A DNA stretch of 60,524 nucleotides, taken from positions 1 to 60,524 of the forward strand of contig JAFVFB010000012.1 in assembly GCA_017475705.1 (NCBI GenBank), in the 5' to 3' direction. The position numbers and the translations under genes were made by a program. The stretch comes from Alphaproteobacteria bacterium (GTDB taxonomy: Bacteria > Pseudomonadota > Alphaproteobacteria > RF32 > CAG-239). The notes beneath the pieces were generated by a model, which worked only from the letters and a program-made list of their open reading frames with translations, was not told the DNA's origin and did not search any database. The stretch's first letter is position 1. The number at the start of each line of letters is the position of its first letter. Positions 18,816-27,795 of the stretch are shown piece by piece.

Positions 18816-21515
18816 TTAGCAAGCTTTCTTACAGCAGCAACCTTCTTTAGCTGCATCAACAGCCTTCGGTTGCCCCTTTTGCTTAACAGCAGCCTGAGCC
18901 GCAGCTAAACGAGCTACAGGTACGCGGAAAGGTGAGCAAGAAACATAATCTAATCCGCAATGATTGAAAAATTCAATAGATGCGGGGTCATCGCCATGTT
19001 CACCGCAAACACCTAAGTGAATATCCGGATTAGTTCTGCGCCCGCATACGCAAGCACGTTCAACTAATTTACCAACACCTTCTACATCGATAGATGCAAA
19101 CGGATCAGCAACATATACACCTTTTGCTCTGTAACAATCTAAGATTGCACCAGTATCATCACGGCTCATACCCAATGTTGTTTGTGTTAAGTCATTTGTA
19201 CCAAAACCAAAGAATCCTGCAGATTCTGCAATATATTCAGCTTGCAAGGCAGCCCTTGGTAATTCAATCATTGTACCAACCAAATAGTTAATCTTTTTGC
19301 CTTTTTCAGCAAAAATCTTTTCAGCTGTTGTATCAATAATATTTTTACAAATATCCAATTCTTTCTTAGAACCAATCAATGGAACCTCAATTTCAGGAAT
19401 AACTTTTATTCCTTTATCTTGGCATTCTAAAGCTGCTTCCAAAATAGCCCTTGTCTGCATTTCGCACATTTCCGGATATGTAACAGCTAAACGACAACCA
19501 CGATGACCTAACATTGGATTCAATTCGTGTAATTTTTCAGCACGGTTTTTAACTTGAGCCAAAGTCATACCCATTTTATCTGCTAATTCTTGCATTTCAG
19601 CATCTGTGTGTGGTAAAAACTCATGCAACGGCGGATCAAGCAAACGAACAGTCACTGGCAGACCATCCATAATTGTAAACAAGTCAATAAAATCTTGTTT
19701 CTGATAAGGCAACAAACGAGCTAATGCCTTGCGACGTCCTTCTTCATTGTCTGATAAAATCATTGCACGCATATCAGCAATACGATTTGCATCAAAGAAC
19801 ATATGTTCTGTACGAGCTAAACCAATACCTTCTGCACCAAAATCACGAGCTTGTTTAGCATCTTTTGGTGTTTCTGCGTTAGCACGAACTTTCATAGTTT
19901 TAATTTCATCAACCCAAGTCATCAATTTACCGAAATTACCAGTCATTTCAACTTGAACAGTAGGAATTTTACCTTCGATTATTTGACCTTTACCACCATC
20001 CAAAGAGACCCAATCTCCTTCTTTGATAATTACACCAGATTTTGTGGTCATTGTCTTAGCTTTATAATCGATAACAATATCGTTAGATCCTGAAACGCAA
20101 GGTGTACCCATACCACGAGCAACAACAGCAGCATGAGAAGTCATACCGCCACGTGCAGTAATAACACCCTGAGAAGCATGCATACCACCAATATCTTCTG
20201 GAGAGGTTTCATTACGAATAAGAATAACTTTTTCACCTCTAGCAGCCCATTCTTCTGCATCTTCAGCACAAAATACTGCACGGCCAACAGCTGCACCAGG
20301 AGATGCAGGAAGACCTGTTGCAATAACGTTTTTAGGAGCCTTAGGATCTAACATCGGATGCAACAATTGGTCAAGCTGATCTGCTCCAACACGCATAATA
20401 GCTTCTTCTTTTGTTAACATTCCTTCTTCATACATTTCAACAGCCATACGAACTGCTGCCGCAGCAGTTCTCTTACCATTACGACATTGCAACATCCAAA
20501 GTTTACCATGTTCAATTGTAAATTCCATATCTTGCATATCTTTATAGTGGGCTTCAAGTTTATTACGAACATCAACAAGTTCTTGATATAAATGAGGCCA
20601 TGTCTCTTCCAAAGAATTACCTTTGCCTTGAGATCCCATTGGTTGTGGTGTACGAATACCTGCAACAACATCTTCACCTTGAGCATTAACCAGATATTCA
20701 CCGTAATAAACGTTTTCACCTGTAGCAGGGTCACGCGAGAAGCAAACACCAGTAGCACAATCATCACCAGCGTTACCAAATACCATGGTTTGAACATTAA
20801 CTGCTGTACCCCAATCACCAGGAATATTATTTAATTTACGATAAGTAATAGCACGATCAACCATCCAAGAACCAAACACAGCACCTATACCAGCCCATAA
20901 TTGATCCCATGGATCCTGAGGAACAACTTTACCAATTTTTTGACCAATTTCTTTATATTGATTAACTAATTCTTTCAGGTCATCAGCTGTTAAATCTGTA
21001 TCAGATGTATAGCCTTTAGATTTTTTCATATTCTCTAAAGCTTCTTCATACAATTCCAAATCTGCTCCTAAAACAACATCTGAAAACATTTGCAAGAAAC
21101 GACGATAGGCATCATATGCAAATCTTTCGCTGCCAGAAGCTCTAGCCAAAGCTTTAACAGTAACATCATTTAGACCAAGGTTCAATACGGTATCCATCAT
21201 ACCTGGCATAGAAACTCTTGCACCAGAACGAACAGAAACCAACAAAGGATTATTTTCATCAGCAAATTTCTTGCCCATAATACCTTCAACATAAGACAAA
21301 GCCTGACGAACTTGATCTTTTAAATCTGCTGGATAAGTTTTATTATTATTGTAATAATATGTACAAACTTCTGTCGTTACTGTAAATCCTGGAGGAACAG
21401 GCAAGCCAACCTTGTTCATTTCTGCCAAGTTAGCACCTTTACCGCCAAGGAGATTTCTCATAGAGGCATCGCCTTCCGCTTTGCCATCACCAAATGTATA
21501 TACCCATTTACTCAT
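18816..21515 (-). CDS. ppdK: Pyruvate, phosphate dikinase
   Basis: 899 residues. The N-terminal ATP-grasp domain includes NLLGGKGANLAEM and SVRSGARVSMPGMMDTVLNLG. The central phosphohistidine domain has the catalytic His in GGMTSHAAVVARGMGTPCV. The C-terminal PEP-binding TIM barrel has MLGHRGCRL, GTNDLTQTTLG and the catalytic Cys in LGVCGEHG. The enzyme interconverts pyruvate, ATP and Pi with PEP, AMP and PPi, and in anaerobes and intracellular bacteria often replaces pyruvate kinase. The protein ends in an unusual Cys-rich tail, GCCCKKAC. The RBS AGGAGC is well placed. A 176-bp gap upstream holds its promoter region. Confidence 0.97.
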   Translation of the reverse strand: MSKWVYTFGDGKAEGDASMRNLLGGKGANLAEMNKVGLPVPPGFTVTTEVCTYYYNNNKTYPADLKDQVRQALSYVEGIMGKKFADENNPLLVSVRSGARVSMPGMMDTVLNLGLNDVTVKALARASGSERFAYDAYRRFLQMFSDVVLGADLELYEEALENMKKSKGYTSDTDLTADDLKELVNQYKEIGQKIGKVVPQDPWDQLWAGIGAVFGSWMVDRAITYRKLNNIPGDWGTAVNVQTMVFGNAGDDCATGVCFSRDPATGENVYYGEYLVNAQGEDVVAGIRTPQPMGSQGKGNSLEETWPHLYQELVDVRNKLEAHYKDMQDMEFTIEHGKLWMLQCRNGKRTAAAAVRMAVEMYEEGMLTKEEAIMRVGADQLDQLLHPMLDPKAPKNVIATGLPASPGAAVGRAVFCAEDAEEWAARGEKVILIRNETSPEDIGGMHASQGVITARGGMTSHAAVVARGMGTPCVSGSNDIVIDYKAKTMTTKSGVIIKEGDWVSLDGGKGQIIEGKIPTVQVEMTGNFGKLMTWVDEIKTMKVRANAETPKDAKQARDFGAEGIGLARTEHMFFDANRIADMRAMILSDNEEGRRKALARLLPYQKQDFIDLFTIMDGLPVTVRLLDPPLHEFLPHTDAEMQELADKMGMTLAQVKNRAEKLHELNPMLGHRGCRLAVTYPEMCEMQTRAILEAALECQDKGIKVIPEIEVPLIGSKKELDICKNIIDTTAEKIFAEKGKKINYLVGTMIELPRAALQAEYIAESAGFFGFGTNDLTQTTLGMSRDDTGAILDCYRAKGVYVADPFASIDVEGVGKLVERACVCGRRTNPDIHLGVCGEHGDDPASIEFFNHCGLDYVSCSPFRVPVARLAAAQAAVKQKGQPKAVDAAKEGCCCKKAC

Positions 21516-21691
21516 GGTCTATCAGCTCCTATTAGCTTAAATATGTTAAAACAGCTATAAACAAAGCAATAAATTATCTCTTTGCCATAGCAGAACGAAA
21601 ATTCTGCGAAGAATTTATAACACTAATTTACAATATTCAAGCAAAAAGTTTTCTTTTCTTATTTTAAATTCAGAGAGATAGATAATCTATA

Positions 21692-22396
21692 TCATATTTT
21701 AACTACAGCACTATGTCTATACCCTGTTTTATTTTCATACCTATAAGAATAAAACAATTTTTCACTACAAGCCGTACAATATGGACACACATCAATTTTA
21801 TCAATACCACATTCCACAAGTTGCTGTTTATTTATACCTTTTAAATCCGCAAAAATTTTTCCATCTTTTATATCAAACAGTCCTTGAGTGCTTTCCACAG
21901 TCTCATAAAGTTTGTTATAAACATCTTTGCCAACATCATAACAGTTTCCACAAATTGTCGGTCCAATTAATACTTTAATGTCTTTAGGCTTAAAACCATA
22001 TTCATCAACTAGTTTTTTTACTGAAACTTGAGCCATTTTTTGTACCGTACCGCGCCATCCAGCATGAGATATCATTGCTACTTTATCACAATAGAAAACC
22101 AGTGGTGTACAATCACCAAAATTCATAAAAGCACTTCCATGTCCTTCTATCAATAAACCATCTGTTCTTTCATAAAATCTTTTCTCATCATATATTTTTT
22201 CTATATTAATACCATGAACTGGTTGGTTATTGGCCGGTTTTTCACCAATATATTTTTCCAAAACCTCTCTATTAGCTGTCATGTCTTCTGTCTTAGAATA
22301 TAAACAAAACTCTCTGGTAGTAAAAAAACAATCAATTTCTTTTATTAGATTAGACCGAACAACTTTTTTACCGTCTACATTATCAAAATAAAACAC
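21692..22396 (-). CDS. pgeF: PgeF/YfiH-type peptidoglycan-editing factor (multicopper oxidase-like)
   Basis: 234 residues of the Cu-oxidase_4 (YfiH) family, once called polyphenol oxidase. Conserved zinc-site and active-site blocks are GDCTPLVFYCDKVAMISHAGWRGTVQKM and the later IGPTICGNCYDVG. Homologues act as purine nucleoside phosphorylases in some species and prevent misincorporation at L-Ala of peptidoglycan precursors in E. coli; which applies here is open. It starts with GTG at 22396, whose G is shared with the TAG stop of dnaQ, indicating translational coupling. Confidence 0.9.
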   Translation of the reverse strand: MFYFDNVDGKKVVRSNLIKEIDCFFTTREFCLYSKTEDMTANREVLEKYIGEKPANNQPVHGINIEKIYDEKRFYERTDGLLIEGHGSAFMNFGDCTPLVFYCDKVAMISHAGWRGTVQKMAQVSVKKLVDEYGFKPKDIKVLIGPTICGNCYDVGKDVYNKLYETVESTQGLFDIKDGKIFADLKGINKQQLVECGIDKIDVCPYCTACSEKLFYSYRYENKTGYRHSAVVKI

Positions 22397-23118
22397 TATT
22401 TAGCCTCTTCTGCATTTATTTCATCAGATAACCATAAAGCATTTTTAATATTTTTCTCCAAAAATCCTCTATGCAATGCAATTTCATCCTCAGAAATAAT
22501 AAAATTACGAGGTTCATGATAAACTTTTTTTACATTTTCCACTATTTGACTATCTTTAATTTTATGCACATCTGCAGCCAAATCCATTGTTGGTTCAGCG
22601 CCACCCAAAAGTTCCAAATAAACTTCTGCCAAAAGTTGCGCATCCAGCAATGCTCCGTGGAAAGTACGCGCAGAATTATCAATATTAAATCTTTTGCAAA
22701 GGGCATCTAAGTTATTTCTCTGTCCGGGAAATTTACTTTTTGCAATTTCCAGTGTATCAATAACCCTATCCCACTTATATTCTTCATACCCTAAATGTTG
22801 TAGTTCATAATTAATAAATTTCATATCAAACGGTGCATTATGTGCAACCAAAATACCGTCATCGCCCACAAAATCTATCCAATCCTGTGCTACCTCTGCG
22901 AAAATAGGAAAATCTTTTAAATATTCTGTTGTTAAACCATGAACTTTAACCACTTCTTCTGGTACATCTCTTTCTGGGTTAATATACTGATGATATGTTT
23001 TACCTGTTGGTATATGATTAATTAATTCGACAGCCCCTATTTCCACCAATTTATCACCAGTTGCAGGGTCAAAACCTGTCGTTTCTGTATCAAAAACTAT
23101 TTCTCTTAGATTACTCAT
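22396..23118 (-). CDS. dnaQ: DNA polymerase III epsilon subunit, 3'-5' proofreading exonuclease
   Basis: About 240 residues. The DEDDh exonuclease motifs are present: ExoI IVFDTETTGFDP, ExoII VAHNAPFDMKFINYEL, and ExoIII in FHGALLDAQLLAEVYLELLGG. It proofreads for the replicative polymerase DnaE. The ATG at 23118 is preferred to a TTG three codons upstream. The gene overlaps the end of coaE by 8 bp, and its stop overlaps the start of pgeF, so coaE-dnaQ-pgeF form one operon running away from the putative origin. Confidence 0.93.
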   Translation of the reverse strand: MSNLREIVFDTETTGFDPATGDKLVEIGAVELINHIPTGKTYHQYINPERDVPEEVVKVHGLTTEYLKDFPIFAEVAQDWIDFVGDDGILVAHNAPFDMKFINYELQHLGYEEYKWDRVIDTLEIAKSKFPGQRNNLDALCKRFNIDNSARTFHGALLDAQLLAEVYLELLGGAEPTMDLAADVHKIKDSQIVENVKKVYHEPRNFIISEDEIALHRGFLEKNIKNALWLSDEINAEEAK

Positions 23119-23695
23119 ATCTTTCAAGGAACTCCACTATATCAATAACATGTTTTTTTAGTTTATTTATATGTACCCCTGTGTCAACAATAAAATCAGC
23201 TCTTTCTCTTTTTTGCTCCATAGACATTTGTATTCCATTTATTTTATCAAATTCCTCTGCTGAAATATTATCTCTTTTCATTACCCTACTTTTTTGAATA
23301 TTTTTTTCAACATCTGCTAATATAACATAATCAAAATATCTATTCCAATCCTTTTCGTACAACAACGCTATATCCATAAAAACAAGACCTTTATTTTGAC
23401 GATATCTAATAATTCTTTTCAATTTTCTTATAAGGTATGGATAAATAAGTCTTTCTAAAAGATTTAATTTATCTAAATCATTAAAAACTAACGTCCTTAA
23501 TTTAGATTTTATAAAACAACCATTTTGAAAAGTTTCAGGGAAATATAATCTGATAATATCTAAAAATTTTTTATCATAATATAAATATTTAACCCATTTA
23601 TCAGCATCATAAACAACAAATCCTAAACTTCTAAGTATGTTAGCAATTGTTGTTTTGCCACACCCTATAGAACCTGTTATAGCTGTAAAAATCAT
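23111..23695 (-). CDS. coaE: Dephospho-CoA kinase
   Basis: About 194 residues. The P-loop AITGSIGCGKTTIANIL opens the protein. Further blocks are VYDADKWVKYLYY, FMDIALLYEKDWNRYFDYVILADV and the lid region KRDNISAEEFDKI. It phosphorylates the 3'-hydroxyl of dephospho-CoA, the last step of CoA synthesis. The ATG at 23695 follows GAGGTCAGG and starts directly at the conserved core; upstream in-frame codons would add nine unsupported residues. Its upstream region is the probable oriC. Confidence 0.92.
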   Translation of the reverse strand: MIFTAITGSIGCGKTTIANILRSLGFVVYDADKWVKYLYYDKKFLDIIRLYFPETFQNGCFIKSKLRTLVFNDLDKLNLLERLIYPYLIRKLKRIIRYRQNKGLVFMDIALLYEKDWNRYFDYVILADVEKNIQKSRVMKRDNISAEEFDKINGIQMSMEQKRERADFIVDTGVHINKLKKHVIDIVEFLERYE

Positions 23696-24123
23696 CCTGA
23701 CCTCAATATTTTTTATACACACCTTGAATTGTTCTTGTGCATAACTATATCATTTAAAAACAATCTATTAACTAATCACCATAAACACAAAATTTAAACA
23801 ACATTTATTCACATTTTATTTTCATTTATCAACCTATGTGAAAAATGTTAATAACTTATTCTTTTCCACAAAGAGGTATCAGTAATTAAAAAATTGTTTT
23901 AAAAACAAATTTTTGGAGTCGCCCACAGCCTTTTAAACATCTTAGATAAAAATGTTCATAAATATGTTTACAACTTTTTATCCACACAACTAACAACCAT
24001 TAACAAATAACAACAAAAAATTATTTAAATATAATAGATTGGAAAAATCACTGTGCATAAATTTTATCAAAAAAAATAATCTACTTCTTTGCTGAAAAAC
24101 AATTTTTCTAAGCAATGAAATAT
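23696..24123. other. Candidate chromosomal replication origin (oriC)
   Basis: A long, very AT-rich intergenic region between divergent coaE and rho. DnaA-box matches (TTATNCACA or one mismatch): TTATTCACA 23805-23813 (+), TTTTCCACA 23862-23870 (+), TTATCCACA 23978-23986 (+, perfect), TGTGCATAA at 23736-23744 and 24052-24060 (both minus-strand TTATGCACA), and weaker TGTGAAAAA 23837-23845 (minus). The tract at about 24000-24050 is almost pure A/T and could be the unwinding element. A lone GC-rich patch sits at 23915-23930. The position next to coaE/dnaQ on one side and rho/mnmEG/parAB on the other agrees with alphaproteobacterial origins. No open reading frame is supported here. Confidence 0.78.
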
Positions 24124-24152
24124 TTGACATCTTAAAAAATCATCTATATACA
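24124..24152 (+). promoter_or_regulatory. Strong sigma-70 promoter of rho
   Basis: TTGACA at 24124-24129 and TATACA at 24147-24152 with a 17-bp spacer. The expected start is about 40 nt before the rho ATG at 24200. Confidence 0.65.
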
Positions 24153-24199
24153 TATAGGCAAATAAATTTCAATTTCTCTAACCGAATAGGTTTTTTCCC

Positions 24200-25453
24200 A
24201 TGCATTTAAAAGAATTAAAAGATAAATCACCCAAAGAATTGCTTAATAGAGCAGAAGAATTAGGTGTAGAAGACGCATCATCCATGCGTGTACAAGATTT
24301 AGTTTTTGCTATTATGAAAAAAGTAGCAGAAGATGATAACATTATCTATGGAGATGGTGTTATTGAAGTCATGCAAGATGGTTTTGGTTTCTTACGCTCT
24401 GCTCAATCAAACTATTTAGCATCTGCTGATGATATTTATGTATCCCCTCAACAAGTTAAAAAATACGGACTACGTACAGGTGATACAGTTGAAGGTGAAA
24501 TTCGCGCACCTAAAGAAAATGAGCGTTATTTTGCTTTAACAAAAATAAATACAATAAACTATGATGACCCTGAAAAATCAAAGTTACGAGTAAATTTTGA
24601 TAATCTAACTCCTTTATATCCAACAGAAAAATTAAATTTTGATATTATTTGCGGTGAAAAAGATTATACCACACGGGTGATAGATTTAATTTCTCCGCAA
24701 GGAAAAGGCCAACGTGGTTTAATTGTGGCACCGCCGCGCACTGGTAAAACAGTTATGTTGCAAAATATAGCTCATGCTATAGCTACTAATCATCCGGAAG
24801 TTTTTTTAATTGTTTTGCTAATAGATGAACGACCGGAAGAAGTGACGGATATGACACGTTCAGTTAAGGGTGAAGTTATATCATCAACCTTTGATGAACC
24901 GGCAACACGTCATGTACAAGTCGCGGAAATGGTAATAGAAAAAGCCAAACGCTTAGTAGAAACAAAAAAAGATGTTGTTATTTTGCTTGATTCTATTACG
25001 CGTCTTGGCCGCGCATATAATACTGTTGTTCCTTCATCTGGTAAGGTTTTAACTGGTGGTGTTGATGCAAATGCTTTACAGCGCCCAAAACGTTTACTTG
25101 GTGCAGCAAGAAATGTTGAAGAAGGTGGTTCTTTAACAATTATTGCTACAGCTTTGATAGATACCGGTTCTCGTATGGATGAAGTTATTTTTGAAGAGTT
25201 TAAAGGAACAGGTAATTCTGAAATCATTTTGGATAGAAAATTAACTGATAAGCGTTTATTCCCAACCATAGATATAACCCGTTCAGGCACACGTAAAGAA
25301 GAACTTTTGGTTGATAAAGCAACTTTAACAAAAATGTGGGTTCTCCGTCGTGTCTTAATGCAAATGGGAATGACAGACGGTATGGAATTTTTACTTGAAA
25401 AACTCCGTAATACCAAAGATAATCAAGACTTTTTTGATACGATGAATAGTTAA
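24200..25453 (+). CDS. rho: Transcription termination factor Rho
   Basis: 417 residues. The N-terminal helical Rho_N segment ([22 protein letters not shown]) is followed by the cold-shock-like RNA-binding domain with the GFGFLRS motif near residue 60, and the RecA-like ATPase core with Walker [11 protein letters not shown] near 180. The Q-loop and R-loop regions ([28 protein letters not shown]) are intact. It is a hexameric helicase that ends untranslated transcripts. Length is standard. The third codon positions are visibly richer in G and T than in secA, fitting a leading-strand gene just to the right of the origin. Confidence 0.98.
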   Translation: MHLKELKDKSPKELLNRAEELGVEDASSMRVQDLVFAIMKKVAEDDNIIYGDGVIEVMQDGFGFLRSAQSNYLASADDIYVSPQQVKKYGLRTGDTVEGEIRAPKENERYFALTKINTINYDDPEKSKLRVNFDNLTPLYPTEKLNFDIICGEKDYTTRVIDLISPQGKGQRGLIVAPPRTGKTVMLQNIAHAIATNHPEVFLIVLLIDERPEEVTDMTRSVKGEVISSTFDEPATRHVQVAEMVIEKAKRLVETKKDVVILLDSITRLGRAYNTVVPSSGKVLTGGVDANALQRPKRLLGAARNVEEGGSLTIIATALIDTGSRMDEVIFEEFKGTGNSEIILDRKLTDKRLFPTIDITRSGTRKEELLVDKATLTKMWVLRRVLMQMGMTDGMEFLLEKLRNTKDNQDFFDTMNS

Positions 25454-25479
25454 ATGTAACAATGTATTTAAATGCAAAA

Positions 25480-25516
25480 AAACGCTTTAGATTATTTATC
25501 TAAGGCGTTTTTATTT
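25480..25516 (+). terminator. Intrinsic terminator of rho
   Basis: 13-bp stem (25480-25492 with 25498-25510, one G-U pair), 5-nt loop, followed by TTATTT. Confidence 0.85.
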
Positions 25517-25587
25517 GGCTCTAGTATTTTTCATAATTAATATACATACTATAAAATTTTAATAATGAATTATTAATTAAGGACGCA

Positions 25588-25713
25588 ATGACTATGGAAA
25601 AAGTAGTAAAAAAAGTAAGACAAGAAGTTTTGTACAACAAAAAAGCTAGAAACCATAGGATTTTTTATAAAAATAAAATATTTTCTACTTCTTTCATATT
25701 AAAACAAATATAA
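25588..25713 (+). CDS. Possible 41-residue peptide (doubtful)
   Basis: An ATG preceded by AAGGA opens a 41-codon frame that starts MTMEKVVKKVRQEVLY and is rich in Lys and Arg. Its last 49 bases overlap the 3' end of the convergent HAD gene. It could be a small basic protein, the remnant of a lost gene, or chance. I know no homologue. Confidence 0.2.
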   Translation: MTMEKVVKKVRQEVLYNKKARNHRIFYKNKIFSTSFILKQI

Positions 25714-26330
25714 TTCGGATCGATTTTTTTTACTCTTTCAATATACTCATCATTTTGATACATCTTGCATCCTAAAAAAGCGATAACATCAATCCCTGCT
25801 CTTTTTGCAGCAGTAATACCCGCGATAGAATCTTCTATAATAATACAATCATTTATATTTTCGCCCATTTTATTTGCAGCTAAAAGAAATAAGTCAGGTT
25901 CTGGTTTGCCGTTTTTTACCATATCTGCAGTAAAAACATTATTTTCATTAAAGTATTTATTCCAAAATCCGATGACTTCTAATTTTACTTTTGTTTTAGT
26001 TAAAACGCCGCCTGTTGCAATACATTGTTTAGGAAGTTTTTTTATTAATTCTTCAATATAGGGAGTAATATCTAATCCATGTTGCCGCATAGTTGTCATA
26101 TCTAATTTGATTTGTTCATTCCAAAAATCATCATCGGTATGATAACCCATATTATCTAAAACTTGTTTTTTTGTTTTATCACTCATTCCACCAAGATATT
26201 TGTTGGCTGTCTTAAAATCCCAGTTAAGATTAAATTTTATATTCAAGCTCTCTTGTCTATTTTTAATCCATACTTTTTCACTGTCAGCAATAACACCATC
26301 AAAATCCCAAATAACTAAATTTTTTTTCAT
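25665..26330 (-). CDS. HAD-superfamily phosphatase, beta-phosphoglucomutase/GPH-like
   Basis: 221 residues. Motif I is WDFDGVIADSE at residues 8-18 with the nucleophile and acid Asp pair, motif II includes IATGGVLTKTK, motif III is the Lys of KNGKPEPDLFL, and motif IV is IIEDSIAGITAAKRAG. The cap between residues 20 and 85 is the small helical type found in sugar-phosphate phosphatases and phosphoglucomutases. The substrate cannot be assigned. The RBS GAGGT precedes the ATG. It lies convergent with rho, interrupting the rho-mnmE neighbourhood. Confidence 0.87.
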   Translation of the reverse strand: MKKNLVIWDFDGVIADSEKVWIKNRQESLNIKFNLNWDFKTANKYLGGMSDKTKKQVLDNMGYHTDDDFWNEQIKLDMTTMRQHGLDITPYIEELIKKLPKQCIATGGVLTKTKVKLEVIGFWNKYFNENNVFTADMVKNGKPEPDLFLLAANKMGENINDCIIIEDSIAGITAAKRAGIDVIAFLGCKMYQNDEYIERVKKIDPNYICFNMKEVENILFL

Positions 26331-26444
26331 TTTAACCTCTCTAGTTTTACTTTTACTCTATTTAATATAATTTAATAAAAAGTTTAATTAATTAATTTGA
26401 CTCTTTTAAACGTGTTTGTTAGACAGTAAAAAAAGAGGTGTAAA

Positions 26445-27782
26445 ATGGATAACCAAACAATATATGCTTTATCGACTGTATATGGAAAATCAGGTGTTGC
26501 TGTTATACGTATTTCAGGTTCTGAAGTTATTAAAATTATTTCAGAAATAACTTCTCTTGATGTTAATAATATAAAGCCGCGATATGCTTATTTTACAGAC
26601 CTTAAAGATAATGTTACACGTGAAACAATTGATAAGTGTTTGATATTATATTTTAAATCCCCCTACTCTTTTACTGGTGAAGATGTCTTAGAAATACAAT
26701 GTCATGGTTCAAAAGCTGTTTTAAACAGTGTATTTAAAACGCTTAGTTCTTTTGATAATGTTCGTTTAGCTGAGCCTGGAGAGTTTTCTAAACGAGCTTT
26801 TTATAATGGTAAAATGGATTTAACCGAAGCTGAAGGTTTAGCTGACTTAATAGATGCAGAAACATCAGAACAACAAAAATATGCTATCCGTCAGATGGAA
26901 GGTAATCTTAAAAATCTATATACTTCTTGGCGGGAAAATTTGGTAAAAGTTTTATCTTATTTAGAGGCTTATATTGATTTTCCAGAAGAAGAAATACCTG
27001 AAAATTTATATAATGATATTTTAAACACTGTATTTAAAACTAAAGAGGAAATAAAAAAACATTTACAAAATAATAATGTAAGCGAACGCTTAAAAAATGG
27101 TTTTAGAGTTGTTATTGCTGGCGCCGCAAATGCCGGTAAATCCAGTTTAATTAATGCGCTAACACAAAAAAACACGATGATTGTATCAGATATAGCCGGC
27201 ACAACTCGTGATGCTGTTGATATTAACTTAGATATAAAAGGTTATCCAGTAATTATAACCGATACCGCAGGCATAAGAATAACAGATAATCCAATTGAAA
27301 AAATTGGAATAGACATGGCTTTAGAAAAAATTAATAACGCTGATATAGTTATAGCTTTATATGATGCAACAACAGGCTCATTTGATAACAAACTTTTACC
27401 GAACACACCTATAAATACCATTTATGTAGCTAATAAAATAGATAAATTAACAAAGGAAAATATCTACTATTTAACAAAGCAAAATCATATTCTTATTTCT
27501 GCAAAGTACGGCAAAGGGATTAATTTATTGATAGAAAAAATTATTGAAATTATAAAATCGAATTTTAACTCATCATCAAATGCACTAATTACAAGAGAAA
27601 GATACCGAGCAGCACTCATAAATTGTCTTGAGAATTTAGATAGATTTAATCTAAATAAAGAAATAGAACTTTCAACAGAAGACATAAGAATGGCTTGCCG
27701 TGCTATTGGTCAAATCACAGGAAAAGTAAAAGTTGATGAAATTTTAGATAATATATTTGGTAGTTTTTGTATTGGTAAATAA
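26445..27782 (+). CDS. mnmE: tRNA-modification GTPase MnmE
   Basis: 445 residues. The N-terminal folate-binding domain (IYALSTVYGKSGVAVIRISG) is followed by a helical domain and an inserted G domain with G1 GAANAGKSS near residue 225, G2/G3 IAGTTRD and DTAGIR, and G4 NKID. The C-terminal FCIGK carries the essential Cys. With MnmG it makes the carboxymethylaminomethyl group at wobble U34 of several tRNAs. A parS site (26612-26627) lies in codons 57-61, and two copies of the WRCRNYGTATTTAAA motif lie at 26724 and 27024. The RBS AGAGGTG is good; a possible promoter is TTGACT at 26397. Confidence 0.97.
   Translation: MDNQTIYALSTVYGKSGVAVIRISGSEVIKIISEITSLDVNNIKPRYAYFTDLKDNVTRETIDKCLILYFKSPYSFTGEDVLEIQCHGSKAVLNSVFKTLSSFDNVRLAEPGEFSKRAFYNGKMDLTEAEGLADLIDAETSEQQKYAIRQMEGNLKNLYTSWRENLVKVLSYLEAYIDFPEEEIPENLYNDILNTVFKTKEEIKKHLQNNNVSERLKNGFRVVIAGAANAGKSSLINALTQKNTMIVSDIAGTTRDAVDINLDIKGYPVIITDTAGIRITDNPIEKIGIDMALEKINNADIVIALYDATTGSFDNKLLPNTPINTIYVANKIDKLTKENIYYLTKQNHILISAKYGKGINLLIEKIIEIIKSNFNSSSNALITRERYRAALINCLENLDRFNLNKEIELSTEDIRMACRAIGQITGKVKVDEILDNIFGSFCIGK
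26612..26627. other. parS site 1 (within mnmE)
   Basis: TGTTACACGTGAAACA fits the TGTTNCACGTGAAACA consensus. It is read as V-T-R-E-T in mnmE. Confidence 0.85.
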
Positions 27783-27795
27783 ACCTAAAACATCC

